Shown: piece by piece, positions 15,821-26,054 of the stretch
How the letters are laid out: every line of letters begins with the position of its first letter
Position numbering within the stretch: position 1 is the stretch's first letter
From: Bacillota bacterium
GTDB lineage: Bacteria; Bacillota; Bacilli; Paenibacillales; NBRC-103111
DNA length: 64,000 bases
Direction of reading: 5' to 3'
Assembly: GCA_023393235.1 (NCBI GenBank)
Contig: JAEWMH010000115.1
Span: 1-64,000 of the forward strand
Program-made: the position numbers and the translations under genes
Notes under the pieces: model-generated
What the model was told of the DNA's origin: nothing
Databases searched by the model: none
What the model saw: the letters and a program-made list of their open reading frames with translations, nothing else

Positions 15821-17422
<1,602 letters not shown>

Positions 17423-17490
17423 AAGTTTAACCCCCTGCATGATCATGCGCGTTATTTTTTGTTCCATGGTTCAGGTCTGCGTGAGCAAAA

Positions 17491-17528
17491 ATAAAAAGTG
17501 ACCCGCCAAAAAGACGGGGCACTTTTAA
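17491..17528 (-). terminator. Rho-independent terminator between rpoE and pyrG
   Basis: On the minus strand AAAGTGCCCCGTC - TTTTT - GGCGGGTCACTTTTT forms a stem with one bulge, ending in a T run. It insulates pyrG from rpoE. In B. subtilis the pyrG leader is controlled by pyrimidine-dependent attenuation. I do not see a clear GGGC initiation region here, so that comparison remains open. Confidence 0.75.
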
Positions 17529-17666
17529 ATGTCATTGATCTCGCTTTCGGATCACCAAATCCAAAGCCCATGCAATATATTACCCTCTTTCGCATAAGCA
17601 TGTCAAGGTTGCGCCGCAAAAAAGAACGTCTATCGACACACTCTGCCAAAAGGGAGAAATGACAAC

Positions 17667-18242
17667 CTATTTGTCGTCGTCTTCGCCTTCGTCCAGGTCG
17701 TCTTCGAATTCAGAGTCCTCTTCCTCGGACTCCTCAATTTCTTCATCCAGATCCTGAATTTCGTCGGTCTCATCCAGCTCTTCTTCGATCTCGTCGGGAG
17801 CGAACATCTCGTCCTCTTCTTCCGCCACTTCCTCGTGGTCTTCGTCGAAGGAGTCGAAGTCCTCTTCCTCGGCCGGGAAGCTTTCCTCTTCCTCGTCCAT
17901 ATATTCCTCTTCGTCCAGATCATCATCATCGTCATTAATGATGCGGGGACGTTTGGTGCCGCCCATCTCGCCTTCTTTATTGTCAACGGGGTACCAGCGC
18001 TTCAGACCCCACAGATTGTTGCCTACGCAAGCGAAACGGCCGTCCACGTTAATCTCCGTATACAGCTGGGCAATCAGCCGGAGGATATCCTCTTCGGTGT
18101 AACCCTTGATTTTGGCCACCTCGTTCATGAGGTCACGGTAATAAAAAGGAGTGTTGGCCGCCTTCAAGATGTTGAATGCCAAGTCCACCATGGGAACTTC
18201 CCTGGCCTGCTCCGGTGTAAGTTTTGAAAGATACTCGCTCAT
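17667..18242 (-). CDS. rpoE: RNA polymerase delta subunit
   Basis: Delta is a Firmicute RNA polymerase subunit that displaces RNA and aids recycling of the enzyme. The N-terminal HARE-HTH globular domain (about residues 1-90) ends in the conserved INVDGRFACVGNNLWGLKRWYPVD. The C-terminal ~100 residues are almost wholly Asp/Glu and disordered, mimicking nucleic acid. The total is 191 residues from ATG 18242; GTG 18254 (4 codons upstream) is an alternative because AGGAAGGG sits 13 nt before the ATG but close to the GTG. The acidic tail is encoded by low-complexity GAA/GAC-rich DNA. It is upstream of pyrG as in B. subtilis. Confidence 0.95.
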   Translation of the reverse strand: MSEYLSKLTPEQAREVPMVDLAFNILKAANTPFYYRDLMNEVAKIKGYTEEDILRLIAQLYTEINVDGRFACVGNNLWGLKRWYPVDNKEGEMGGTKRPRIINDDDDDLDEEEYMDEEEESFPAEEEDFDSFDEDHEEVAEEEDEMFAPDEIEEELDETDEIQDLDEEIEESEEEDSEFEDDLDEGEDDDK

Positions 18243-18351
18243 GTACGTGTACACGCCCTTCCTACAGTCTCGCCTTTATCTTCATATAAGTAAACCCTAT
18301 TTTATGTAAAAAAGCAAGCGGTTGCGGGAACCTCCGGCGCGGACCGCATAA

Positions 18352-18386
18352 ATAAACGGAGGCGCCCCGACAGCGCCTCCGTTTAT
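18352..18386. repeat. Perfect 14-bp inverted repeat in the rpoE / subtilase divergent region
   Basis: ATAAACGGAGGCGC (18352-18365) and GCGCCTCCGTTTAT (18373-18386) with a 7-nt loop. On the minus strand it is followed by TTATGCGG, only weakly terminator-like, and no gene ends here. The rest of 18243-18614 shows no gene. Confidence 0.8.
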
Positions 18387-18614
18387 GACTGTACCCCTGT
18401 AGAGGCAGGCATACGCCTATCCTCCCTTGATGTTTAACGAGAGCCGCAAACAGCCCTCTCCCTATATCCTATGTGGGGATCGGCAGTTTGACACGGGTAT
18501 CCGCTCATTTTACGGGAATAAGGCGCTTGCATTGCGCGGTCTGAACGAGCCGCTCATAAGATAAAGCATTATCTATGCATATATGCTGCACGAATGCCTG
18601 AGGAGGGGTCCGCC

Positions 18615-19859
18615 TTGACGATGCCAACGCTCACCGAACTGATGGAAGAGGAGCTCCGCGGGTTTGGGGAATCATCGGCACGCTATCTCATTCGACTCCG
18701 GTCCTCTTCCGATTGCCGGGAAATTGTCCGGGAGCTCCGGGAATCCGGCGGCTGCCCCAACCGCCAAGTTGAAGCCCTTCCCTTCATTAATGCCGTTTTT
18801 CTCCATTTGCAGTCTCCGGAGGCCTTCCTTCACCACCCTGAGGTGGAGGGCGTGGAGCCGGATGCGGCGCTGGCGGTCATCCAGGATAAAGCCACCCGGC
18901 TGTCCCCGGGTGAAATCCGCCGCCAGGCCAGCTTCGCCCGGAGCAAACCCTTCATCCCCTGGGGCATCCGCCATATCCAGGCCCCCCTGGCCTGGAAAAC
19001 GGCAACGGGCCAGGAAATCCGGATCGGCGTCATCGACACCGGCGTGGACTTCACCCATCCCGATCTGCGGGATTCTATCGCCGGCGGCATCAATCTGATC
19101 CACCGCCACCTTCCCCCCTTGGACGATAACGGCCACGGCACCCATATTAGCGGCACCATCGCGGCGGGAGCGGGCCAGGGTATGTCGGGGGTGGCGCCCC
19201 AAGCCAAGCTTTATGCGGTCAAGGCCTTCGACCATAACGGCACGTCCTTCGTGACGGATATCGTCAAGGGCATCGACTGGTGCGTCAATCACGGCATCCA
19301 TATCATCAACATGAGCTTCGGGATGAAAAGCTACAGCCCCTCCCTGGAAGCCGCGGTGCGCAATGCCGCCAAAGAAGGAGTCGTTATCATTGCCTCATCG
19401 GGCAACGAGGGCAAGAAGGGAATCATTGATTACCCGGCGCGTTTTCCGACCACCATTGCCGTAGGCGCTACCGGACGCAACGGGAAAATCGCCGGGTTCA
19501 CCAACCGCAGCACCCAAATTGACATTTATGCGCCGGGAGAGCGGATTGTTTCCACTTGGCTGAACGGCAAATACCAGGAGCTGTCCGGCACCTCCATGGC
19601 CACCTCCCATGTCAGCGGTGTGGCCGCTCTGATGATGGCCTTAAAGCCGGGAATGAGCCTCTCCGCTCTTCTGGCAGGACTTCAGCGGTCTGCCATGCCC
19701 ATCAGCTCCACCGCCCGGAAATCCGGCTATTTGGGCGAAATCAACGCCATCCGCGCCATACGGGCCATAGCCCGCAAGAAGCAGCGCTCCTCCCGGATAC
19801 GTGCCGGAGTTCAAGCCTCTGCCGGCCCTGCAGCGCGGATCCCGATATCCAACCGGTAG
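18615..19859 (+). CDS. Subtilisin-family (S8) serine protease, cytoplasmic type
   Basis: The protein has 414 residues. After an N-terminal segment resembling an I9 propeptide (about 15-95) comes a complete subtilase domain. Catalytic residues are Asp141 (GVIDTGVDFTHPDL), His174 (NGHGTHISGT), the oxyanion Asn264 (ASSGNEG) and Ser327 (SGTSMATSHVSG). There is no signal peptide or membrane segment, so it is likely intracellular or spore-associated. The start is TTG 18615, with AGGAGGGG 6 nt upstream; ATG 18621 is an alternative. Its 3' end overlaps the convergent ywiB by 49 bp. The last ~40 residues are Arg/Ala-rich, unlike the rest. Confidence 0.9.
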   Translation: MTMPTLTELMEEELRGFGESSARYLIRLRSSSDCREIVRELRESGGCPNRQVEALPFINAVFLHLQSPEAFLHHPEVEGVEPDAALAVIQDKATRLSPGEIRRQASFARSKPFIPWGIRHIQAPLAWKTATGQEIRIGVIDTGVDFTHPDLRDSIAGGINLIHRHLPPLDDNGHGTHISGTIAAGAGQGMSGVAPQAKLYAVKAFDHNGTSFVTDIVKGIDWCVNHGIHIINMSFGMKSYSPSLEAAVRNAAKEGVVIIASSGNEGKKGIIDYPARFPTTIAVGATGRNGKIAGFTNRSTQIDIYAPGERIVSTWLNGKYQELSGTSMATSHVSGVAALMMALKPGMSLSALLAGLQRSAMPISSTARKSGYLGEINAIRAIRAIARKKQRSSRIRAGVQASAGPAARIPISNR

Positions 19860-20233
19860 CTGCCGACCTTTTCTCCGCCCATAAACAGCTCATATTCCCA
19901 CCGGAGCTGCTCCAGTCCGTCTTTCATATGGAGCTTCAGCTTGCGCGTGAAGGTATCCATCTCCATCCGCCCATGGGGGGTATCATAATAGCCGGGCAAA
20001 CGTTCCCCCGAACGGAACTGCTGCTCGCTGCGGATCCCCCCCTGCCTGAGAAGCCGGATGGTTTTTTTGCCCTCCGGTTCAATGCGTAAAAGCGCAGTAA
20101 CCCGGCCCATCTCCGATTCAGGCTCCTCATATTGAAAAAACAGTTTTCCGTCCCGGGCATAACGTTTGCCCCGGACCTGCTGCACCACCTTGCCGCTGTC
20201 GCTGATGCTGGTAATGGTCAGTTCCACGTCCAA
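19811..20233 (-). CDS. ywiB: DUF1934 protein (YwiB-like beta-barrel)
   Basis: This is a 140-residue soluble protein with alternating beta-strand pattern. It matches the DUF1934/YwiB family by features such as FFQYEEPESEMGRVTALLRIE, IRLLRQGGIRSEQQFRSGE, and the Y-x-T-P-H-G-R-M-E-M-D-T core. Family members form calycin-like barrels of unknown function. The start is TTG 20233, placed 8 nt after AAGGAGG; an upstream TTG (20251) overlaps that ribosome site. In B. subtilis ywiB precedes argS; no argS is present here, so the neighbourhood has been rearranged. It is tail-to-tail with the subtilase. Confidence 0.83.
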   Translation of the reverse strand: MDVELTITSISDSGKVVQQVRGKRYARDGKLFFQYEEPESEMGRVTALLRIEPEGKKTIRLLRQGGIRSEQQFRSGERLPGYYDTPHGRMEMDTFTRKLKLHMKDGLEQLRWEYELFMGGEKVGSYRLDIGIRAAGPAEA

Positions 20234-20261
20234 CCGGCCCGCCTCCTTCAAAAGAACATCT

Positions 20262-20294
20262 CAAAAAAAGAGGAGCCACCTTGAGGGGCTCCTC
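20262..20294 (-). terminator. Rho-independent terminator after the GH112 gene
   Basis: On the minus strand GAGGAGCC - 9-nt loop - GGCTCCTC followed by TTTTTTTG. It separates gnpA from ywiB. Confidence 0.88.
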
Positions 20295-20351
20295 CTTCGT
20301 GTGCTGCTATTAGTGTACAGACCCTTGCGCTTGCAAGCAAGGACAGGGGCA

Positions 20352-22508
20352 TTATACCCGCAGAATCTTGGTATCGAATGCAGCCAGGGTTTCGGTGACG
20401 GCTCCGCTTTTTTCCGTATGCACCGTAATGGTTTGTTCGCTATCGGAGTTGTTGATCAGAATCAGCGTATTGCTGTCCGGGTAGTACGCACATTCCGCAT
20501 AGGCATTGTCTGTCAGGTACAGCTGCTCGGCAGACTGGCCGGCAGCAGCCAGAATCAGCTCCAGCAGCGCCCGCGTATTGGCTACCGAGTGAGTGTAGCT
20601 GGAAAGATAAACACCCTTGCCCTTGCCGAAATCATGCACAGACGCTGTAGGCACCTTTCCTGCCGCTGCCCATACCTTGGCCTTGCCATTGGTCAAATAC
20701 ACACCCTCGCGGACCTTCAGTCCTGCAGGCAGGGTGAAGCCCGGTTGGACAGCCTCTACCGGCCACTTGCCGTGGCTGATCCGCTCCCCGGTATCCCGGT
20801 CAACGCCCAACACCTGCGCCATGCGGAACAACGTGTCCTGTCCGGGCGCTGCAGAGGGTTCATTTACACCAAGGAATACCCCGCCGCCGTGTACCCAGCC
20901 GGTGATTGCTTCCACAACAGCCGCGTCATTCCACAGCTCGCCGCCGCTCCATGCGCTGCCGGCCGTACCTGCGTTGATGATAACCCCCACATCCGAAGGG
21001 ATGCCTGATTTAATATCATCGAAGCTCAGGAACTCCACCTCGAAGGGAAGGCCGGACAGGCTTTCCAGGATGTTGATCAGATCGATGTCCGGATTCTCAT
21101 GATAGTGTCCGGAACAAATCCAGCTGCGCAGCTTGCCCCAGGCGGTGAGCACGCCAATTTTGGGCGTGAGGGAATACGGCTTGCCGCTTTGGTGCAGATC
21201 ACGGATCTCGCGGAACTCGTCGGCAATCTTTTCGATGTAGTCGCAGAAATCCGGGTACGGCTCAACCAGGTGGAGGTAACCGCCCAGGCCGATCCGGTCT
21301 ACCGGAGCCCGCAGCAATGCGCGGCGGATGCTGTTCCAGAAGTTCTTGGCATCCAGCGTCGGGTTGCCGCCTTCCATGAAGGTAGGCAGTCCGCCAAGCC
21401 CAACCGGGAACAGATAAGGATGCAGCCGCAGCTCATGGGTAGCAACTCCCTCCACTCCCGAACCCAAACGTGCCTCGAAGCCGGAGAATACGCACTTAAT
21501 GATGCCGTCAAAGCCAAATTCGGCGAATCTGCCGTTATACGGCTCGATGCCGACCCAGCTGTCGTCATAGAAAACATAAGCCAGCTTGTTGTACTTGTGG
21601 GCGATATCAATCAGCTTTTTGCCGAACTCAATCACAAAATCGTTGATAAACGCCATCCAGTCCAGCTTGCGCTGATCCGGAACCGCATGGGTGACCCGGA
21701 GCTTGCCCTTGTTGATGAAATCCTCGGAGGTGATGCGGTAGCCGTATTTCTCGGCGAACAGATCCAATGCCCGGGGGCTGACGGTAAAGTCATAGGACGC
21801 CCAATCCGTGAACAGATGGCGGTTCTTCTCATCGGAGCCCCAAATCCACACGAAGTTGTAGAACATGGAGGTAAACCGGATGACGTTGGTAGAAGGATGG
21901 TTCACGCACCACTCGTCCAGCCAGTTCAGCATATACTCCTGGGTTTCGGTATGGATAGGATCGATCTGCATCAGATGCTCTTTGTTCCAATTGTTTGTGG
22001 TATGATTGTACATGGAGATTTCTTCCCAAATCCGGAAGGCCATGAAGTTGACGGTATAAGCATGCCACTTGGTTACGCCGGTCAGAGTGACACTTTGCGA
22101 TGCGCTGTCATAGGTCCACTGGCTGCGGGGAAGCTCTGCTCCTGTAGTACGGTCGAAGACCTGCCAGTAGGCTATGGATTCAGGGGATTCATTCACAGCG
22201 AACTGCTCGGCGAAGAAATCCTTCATCAGCGGAAGGGTGAGACTGTCTGCTTCAGCCACCACCGGCTGGGTCATCAGGAAGGTCTGCTGGAGCTTGTCCG
22301 GGTTTTGCTTGGCCCAGTCATTGTGGTCGCGGATAATACAGATGGTGGAATAAATATCGTAGCCAGCGTTTAGAATTTCGTCGGACAAGGCGGTGCCGTC
22401 GCTGTCGCGGATGACATCGGCTCCCCACTTTTTCGCCAATTCAAGGGTTAGGGCTTCATATCCGGATTCACCCGGAAGTGTAAAGCCTCCTGTTTTCTTT
22501 TGTACCAT
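20352..22508 (-). CDS. gnpA: GH112 1,3-beta-galactosyl-N-acetylhexosamine phosphorylase
   Basis: This 718-residue protein has the full GH112 layout. Landmarks are GGFTLPGESGYEALTLELAKKWGADVIRDSDGT at the N-terminus, the barrel strand region FTSMFYNFVWIWG, KLAYVFYDDSWVGIEPYNGRF in the active-site region, and a Rossmann-like domain with VGVIINAGTAGSAWSGGELW. These enzymes phosphorolyse galacto-N-biose or lacto-N-biose to galactose 1-phosphate; some relatives prefer galactosyl-rhamnose, which I cannot separate by eye. No signal peptide fits a cytoplasmic role. ATG 22508 follows GGGAGG. A sigma-A promoter and an overlapping cre site lie just upstream. A divergent AraC gene is the likely regulator; no transporter is adjacent. 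Confidence 0.92.
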   Translation of the reverse strand: MVQKKTGGFTLPGESGYEALTLELAKKWGADVIRDSDGTALSDEILNAGYDIYSTICIIRDHNDWAKQNPDKLQQTFLMTQPVVAEADSLTLPLMKDFFAEQFAVNESPESIAYWQVFDRTTGAELPRSQWTYDSASQSVTLTGVTKWHAYTVNFMAFRIWEEISMYNHTTNNWNKEHLMQIDPIHTETQEYMLNWLDEWCVNHPSTNVIRFTSMFYNFVWIWGSDEKNRHLFTDWASYDFTVSPRALDLFAEKYGYRITSEDFINKGKLRVTHAVPDQRKLDWMAFINDFVIEFGKKLIDIAHKYNKLAYVFYDDSWVGIEPYNGRFAEFGFDGIIKCVFSGFEARLGSGVEGVATHELRLHPYLFPVGLGGLPTFMEGGNPTLDAKNFWNSIRRALLRAPVDRIGLGGYLHLVEPYPDFCDYIEKIADEFREIRDLHQSGKPYSLTPKIGVLTAWGKLRSWICSGHYHENPDIDLINILESLSGLPFEVEFLSFDDIKSGIPSDVGVIINAGTAGSAWSGGELWNDAAVVEAITGWVHGGGVFLGVNEPSAAPGQDTLFRMAQVLGVDRDTGERISHGKWPVEAVQPGFTLPAGLKVREGVYLTNGKAKVWAAAGKVPTASVHDFGKGKGVYLSSYTHSVANTRALLELILAAAGQSAEQLYLTDNAYAECAYYPDSNTLILINNSDSEQTITVHTEKSGAVTETLAAFDTKILRV

Positions 22509-22540
22509 AATGCGCCTCCCTGCCACTTGCGGGCAAATTT

Positions 22541-22554
22541 TGTAAGCGTTTACC
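22541..22554. promoter_or_regulatory. cre site (CcpA operator) at the gnpA transcription start
   Basis: TGTAAGCGTTTACC matches the catabolite-responsive element consensus TGWAANCGNTNWCA at 13 of 14 positions. It begins 3 bp past the gnpA -10 and covers the predicted start point, a classical position for repression in good carbon supply. Confidence 0.75.
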
Positions 22555-22557
22555 TGG

Positions 22558-22586
22558 ATCATAGGACAAAAATCCGGGTAAAACAA
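22558..22586 (-). promoter_or_regulatory. gnpA: Promoter of gnpA
   Basis: On the minus strand: -35 TTGTTT (22581-22586), 17-bp spacer, -10 TATGAT (22558-22563). Confidence 0.65.
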
Positions 22587-22616
22587 CGAATGATTTGAAA
22601 GAGCCGGCAAATTGCA

Positions 22617-22645
22617 TTGCCAAAGCGGAAAAGTGTGATTATATT
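22617..22645 (+). promoter_or_regulatory. Promoter of the divergent araC gene
   Basis: -35 TTGCCA (22617-22622), 17-bp spacer, -10 TATATT (22640-22645). It is back-to-back with the gnpA promoter, so one regulator bound between could control both. Confidence 0.6.
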
Positions 22646-22731
22646 AAAAGCATATAGCCCTTTTGACTTGAATTCAACCTAAGAATTTTCATGCATATAT
22701 AAAAATTTGAGTGTCATATAGGAGAAAAGTC

Positions 22732-23559
22732 ATGGATCATAATATTTTTGTGGTGCTGACGGATACGGAGCTGAAATTGCCCTTTTTTGTAACCAGCGCT
22801 GGCGGCTGGGAGCACCAGGATAATATGCTCCGGGAAGGCGGCTTCCCCGACTTTCAATGGATTCAATGCATCTCCGGAGAAGGGATTCTGGAGACGGAGG
22901 GCAAGCGGTTTGCCGTATCCGCCGGCCAAGGGATGCTGCTTTATCCTAACCGCAAGCATCATTATTATGCAGTGAGGGAGCCTTGGGCAACCCGGTGGAT
23001 TTCCTTCAACGGCATCCAGGCGGAGGGTATGCTGGCCTCTCTGAAGATGAACGCCTCGGCGGTTCTCCAGCTGTCCCATCCGGATATCGTGCTCCAGAAG
23101 CTCCTGGAGGCCAATGAATTGCTGCAGTCCAAGGACCCTTCCCGGTATATCCGCTGCTCTGCGCTGATCTACGCTATCGTTCTGGACCTGTTCATGTACT
23201 CCAGCACGCCGGATATGCGTTCCCGCACGGAGCATTACGAGCAGCTGATGCCGGCTTTGTCCTATATCGACGAGCATTTTATGGAGCCGCTGACCTTGGA
23301 GACTCTATCATCCCAGCTGCGGATTTCCCCGCAATATACCTGCCACCTGTTCCAAAAGAGCTTCGGCCTGCGCCCCTTCGAGTACATCAACCGCTTCCGC
23401 CTGCGACGGGCCAAGGAGCTGCTGCTGCGGCATCCCGATGTGGATGTAAAGGATATCGCCCGGGCGGTGGGCTATGAGCATGCCAGCTATTTCATCAAGC
23501 TGTTCAAGCAGCAGGAGGGCGTGACCCCCAGTGCCTTCCGCAAGGTCCACCGGCAATAA
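22732..23559 (+). CDS. AraC-family regulator, likely of the GH112 gene
   Basis: The protein has 275 residues. The N-terminal half (about 1-150) is a cupin-like sensory domain, with the hallmark YPNRKHHYYAV and WISFNG segments. The C-terminal ~100 residues are two AraC helix-turn-helix motifs: LTLETLSSQLRISPQYTCHLFQKSFGLRPFEYINRFRLRRAKELL and VKDIARAVGYEHASYFIKLFKQQEGVTPSAFRK. ATG 22732 has AGGAG upstream; an ORF extension from 22711 has none. The divergent arrangement with gnpA suggests it is the disaccharide-responsive activator of that gene. A terminator follows. Confidence 0.9.
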   Translation: MDHNIFVVLTDTELKLPFFVTSAGGWEHQDNMLREGGFPDFQWIQCISGEGILETEGKRFAVSAGQGMLLYPNRKHHYYAVREPWATRWISFNGIQAEGMLASLKMNASAVLQLSHPDIVLQKLLEANELLQSKDPSRYIRCSALIYAIVLDLFMYSSTPDMRSRTEHYEQLMPALSYIDEHFMEPLTLETLSSQLRISPQYTCHLFQKSFGLRPFEYINRFRLRRAKELLLRHPDVDVKDIARAVGYEHASYFIKLFKQQEGVTPSAFRKVHRQ

Positions 23560-23595
23560 AGGCGCCATCTCTGGGCCGGATATAGTGCTCTTCAG

Positions 23596-23629
23596 ACAGT
23601 CTGCCGGTTTTGCGGCAGGCTGTTTTCCT
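23596..23629 (+). terminator. Rho-independent terminator after araC
   Basis: ACAGTCTGCC (23596-23605) pairs with GGCAGGCTGT (23614-23623) with one mismatch, followed by TTTCCTG. Confidence 0.75.
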
Positions 23630-23742
23630 GTTGTTGCGGCTGCCCCTCCGGTAAATTTATTTGTCCCCTTCTGTCCGTGACTGAATACCTCCGCCCGGAT
23701 TTTTCCATACTGGTTACTAAAAGATCAAAGAGGTGACCGCAT

Positions 23743-25800
23743 ATGGCAGAAGAACGCCGGGAATCCAGGAGACGTCAGAAGGGCAACCGATTTACCCGCG
23801 GCGCAAAACGAATGTTTTCCCTGTTCCTGTCCCTGGCCGTAATCGGCATCCTGCTGGGAGGCCTGACCCTTCTCTACCTGCGTTCCCAGGCTTTGCCTGC
23901 GGTCACCGTCTCTCAGAACTCCCAGATTCTCGATATGCAGGGCAATCTTATCGATACCTTCCATTCCGGCCAAAACCGCGAGGTTGTCAGTCTGTCCGAG
24001 GTTTCCCCCTACCTGATCCAAGCGGTGCTGTCCGTAGAGGACCGGCGCTTCTACAGCCATCTGGGCATCGACCCCAAGGGCTTGGCCCGGGCAGCCGTTC
24101 AAGATATCAAAACCATGTCCATGGAGCAGGGCGCCAGTACGGTGACCCAGCAGTTGGCCCGCAATCTGTATCTGAGCCATGACCGCACCTGGTCCCGGAA
24201 AATCAAGGAGGCATTTTATGCCTTACACCTGGAAATGCGTCTGAGCAAGGACGACATTCTGGAGCAGTACTTAAACCAGGTGTATTTCGGCCACTCCACC
24301 TACGGAGTTCAGGCAGCCGCCAAAATGTTTTTCGGCAAGGATGCCAAGGACCTGGACCTGGCAGAAGCGGCCATGATGGCTGGTGTGCCAAAGGGGGCCA
24401 AATACTACTCTCCCTATTTAAACATGCAGAATGCCAAGGACCGCCAGAAGGTGATTCTGAATGCAATGGCGGAGGAAGGGATTATTACCCCGGAGCAGGC
24501 GGAAGCCGCCCACCGGGAAGCGCTGACCATTGTCCCCCGGAAAACCAATACCGTCTCCGAGGCGCCTTATTTTCAGGAATATGTAAAAAATGTGGTGCTG
24601 GATAAGCTGAATATGACGGAGGATCAGTACGAGGCAGGTGGCTTGAAAATCTATACCACTCTGGACCTCCGTGCCCAAAAAATTGCCGAGGAGGCGGTGG
24701 CTGCGGAAATTCCTTCAGATTCCGAGCTGCAGGCCGCGCTGATCGCCATCGATCCCCGGAACGGCTACATCAAGGCTATGGTCGGGGGTAAGGACTTCAA
24801 GGAAAACCAGTTTAACCGGGTTTTCGCCACCACCCGGCAGCCGGGCTCCGCCTTCAAGCCGCTGATTTATCTGGCAGCCCTGTCGGAAAATGTGTCGCCC
24901 TTAACCAGGTACAAAAGCGAACCCACGGTGTTTACCTATGACCAGGGCCGAAAAACTTACTCCCCCAGCAATTATGACAATATCTATGACAATACGGATA
25001 TCGATATGCGCCGGGCCATCATGAAATCCGACAACATCTATGCCGTCAGCACCATCATGGCCGTCACCCCGGAGAAAACCGTGGACATGGCCCGCAGGCT
25101 GGGCATTACCGCACCCTTGTCCGCGCTACCTTCTCTTGCGTTGGGCACCTCCCCGGTCAGCCCCTTCGAAATGGCCTCGGCCTACGGGGTCCTGGCCAAC
25201 GGCGGGGTGCGGGCGGAGCCCATGGCCGTAATCCGGGTGGAGGACCATGCGGGGCGGGTGCTGTATGAGGCCAAACCGGTGGAGTCGTCAGTGATTCATC
25301 CTGCCTACACCTATGTGCTGACTAACTTGATGCAGTCCGTTTTTGAGGAGGGAGGCACCGGGTACCGGGTATCCGACCTGATGAAACGGCCCGTGGCCGG
25401 CAAAACCGGCACCACCAACTACGATGCCTGGATGGTGGGTTACACCCCGGAGCTGTCCACTGCCGTGTGGGTCGGCTACGACAAGGACAAAACCATCGGC
25501 AAGCTGGACCAGCGCAAGGCTGCTCCCATCTTCGCCGCCTTCACCGAGCGGACCCTGGAGACGGTGCCGCCCAAGCTGTTCCCCGTGCCGGAGGGCGTGG
25601 TCAATGTCTATATTGACCCCGAAACCGGCAAGCTGGCCAATGACGGCTGCCCCAACAGCCGGATGGAAGCCTTCGTGGAGGGCACCGAGCCGACGGAATA
25701 CTGCGCCCCGGCGCAGAATGCCGCCAGCCAGAAGGACGCGGAGGGCAAGAAGCAGGAGGGCTCCTGGTGGAAGGATCTGAAGCGGTGGTGGAATGAGTAA
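23743..25800 (+). CDS. pbpG: Class A penicillin-binding protein (PbpG/PBP2d-like)
   Basis: This bifunctional peptidoglycan synthase has 685 residues: a basic cytoplasmic N-terminus, one membrane helix (about 25-48), then a GT51 glycosyltransferase with EDRRFYSHLGIDPKG, QGASTVTQQLARNLYLS and the KIKEAFYALHLE segment. The transpeptidase has S-x-x-K as GSAFKP, the SDN motif as KSDN and KTGTT. The C-terminus is a short tail with a disulfide-like Cys pair (DGCPNSRMEA...TEYCAP). GAGGTG precedes the ATG. It is next to ywhD, as in B. subtilis where pbpG (ywhE) and ywhD are neighbours. PbpG there is sporulation-specific; the same role is inferred here. Confidence 0.93.
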   Translation: MAEERRESRRRQKGNRFTRGAKRMFSLFLSLAVIGILLGGLTLLYLRSQALPAVTVSQNSQILDMQGNLIDTFHSGQNREVVSLSEVSPYLIQAVLSVEDRRFYSHLGIDPKGLARAAVQDIKTMSMEQGASTVTQQLARNLYLSHDRTWSRKIKEAFYALHLEMRLSKDDILEQYLNQVYFGHSTYGVQAAAKMFFGKDAKDLDLAEAAMMAGVPKGAKYYSPYLNMQNAKDRQKVILNAMAEEGIITPEQAEAAHREALTIVPRKTNTVSEAPYFQEYVKNVVLDKLNMTEDQYEAGGLKIYTTLDLRAQKIAEEAVAAEIPSDSELQAALIAIDPRNGYIKAMVGGKDFKENQFNRVFATTRQPGSAFKPLIYLAALSENVSPLTRYKSEPTVFTYDQGRKTYSPSNYDNIYDNTDIDMRRAIMKSDNIYAVSTIMAVTPEKTVDMARRLGITAPLSALPSLALGTSPVSPFEMASAYGVLANGGVRAEPMAVIRVEDHAGRVLYEAKPVESSVIHPAYTYVLTNLMQSVFEEGGTGYRVSDLMKRPVAGKTGTTNYDAWMVGYTPELSTAVWVGYDKDKTIGKLDQRKAAPIFAAFTERTLETVPPKLFPVPEGVVNVYIDPETGKLANDGCPNSRMEAFVEGTEPTEYCAPAQNAASQKDAEGKKQEGSWWKDLKRWWNE

Positions 25801-25813
25801 CATATGGCCTTTC

Positions 25814-25990
25814 CGGACACAGGATCCGTTATTTTCCCGGTATCGGGGGTTTTTATGATTTCGCGGACACAGGGTACGCTATTTCCTCTAAACTCCGCTC
25901 CCATGTGCATATTTTGCTCCAATAACGGCTCCTGAGTCCGCATAATTGCGAAAAGACCGTTTTACTGGCTAATAGCGGAACCTCTGTCCG
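25814..25990. repeat. Intergenic repeat cluster, family B (four 20-bp units, two forward and two reverse)
   Basis: Units: 25814-25833 and 25864-25883 forward, 25921-25940 and 25971-25990 reverse. All fit CGGACnSAGGnnMCGYTATT, for example CGGACACAGGATCCGTTATT and, inverted, CGGACTCAGGAGCCGTTATT. They fill the gap between the convergent pbpG and ywhD genes. No coding sequence is seen there. Confidence 0.85.
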
Positions 25991-26015
25991 TTGGGAGAAC
26001 TATATGCGGGAAATC

Positions 26016-26044
26016 AAAAAGCCGGGACACCCATCCCGGCTTTT
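26016..26044. terminator. Bidirectional terminator between pbpG and ywhD
   Basis: AAAAAGCCGGGA...TCCCGGCTTTT (26016-26044) forms a perfect stem with an A-tract before and a T-tract after, suitable for both convergent genes. It is only about 10 bp from the ywhD stop. Confidence 0.88.
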
Positions 26045-26054
26045 CTCCATTACT

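Noticed and set aside
21099..22373. 424-codon plus-strand frame opposite gnpA
   Set aside because: Shadow of the GH112 gene; composition follows the third-position bias of the real frame.
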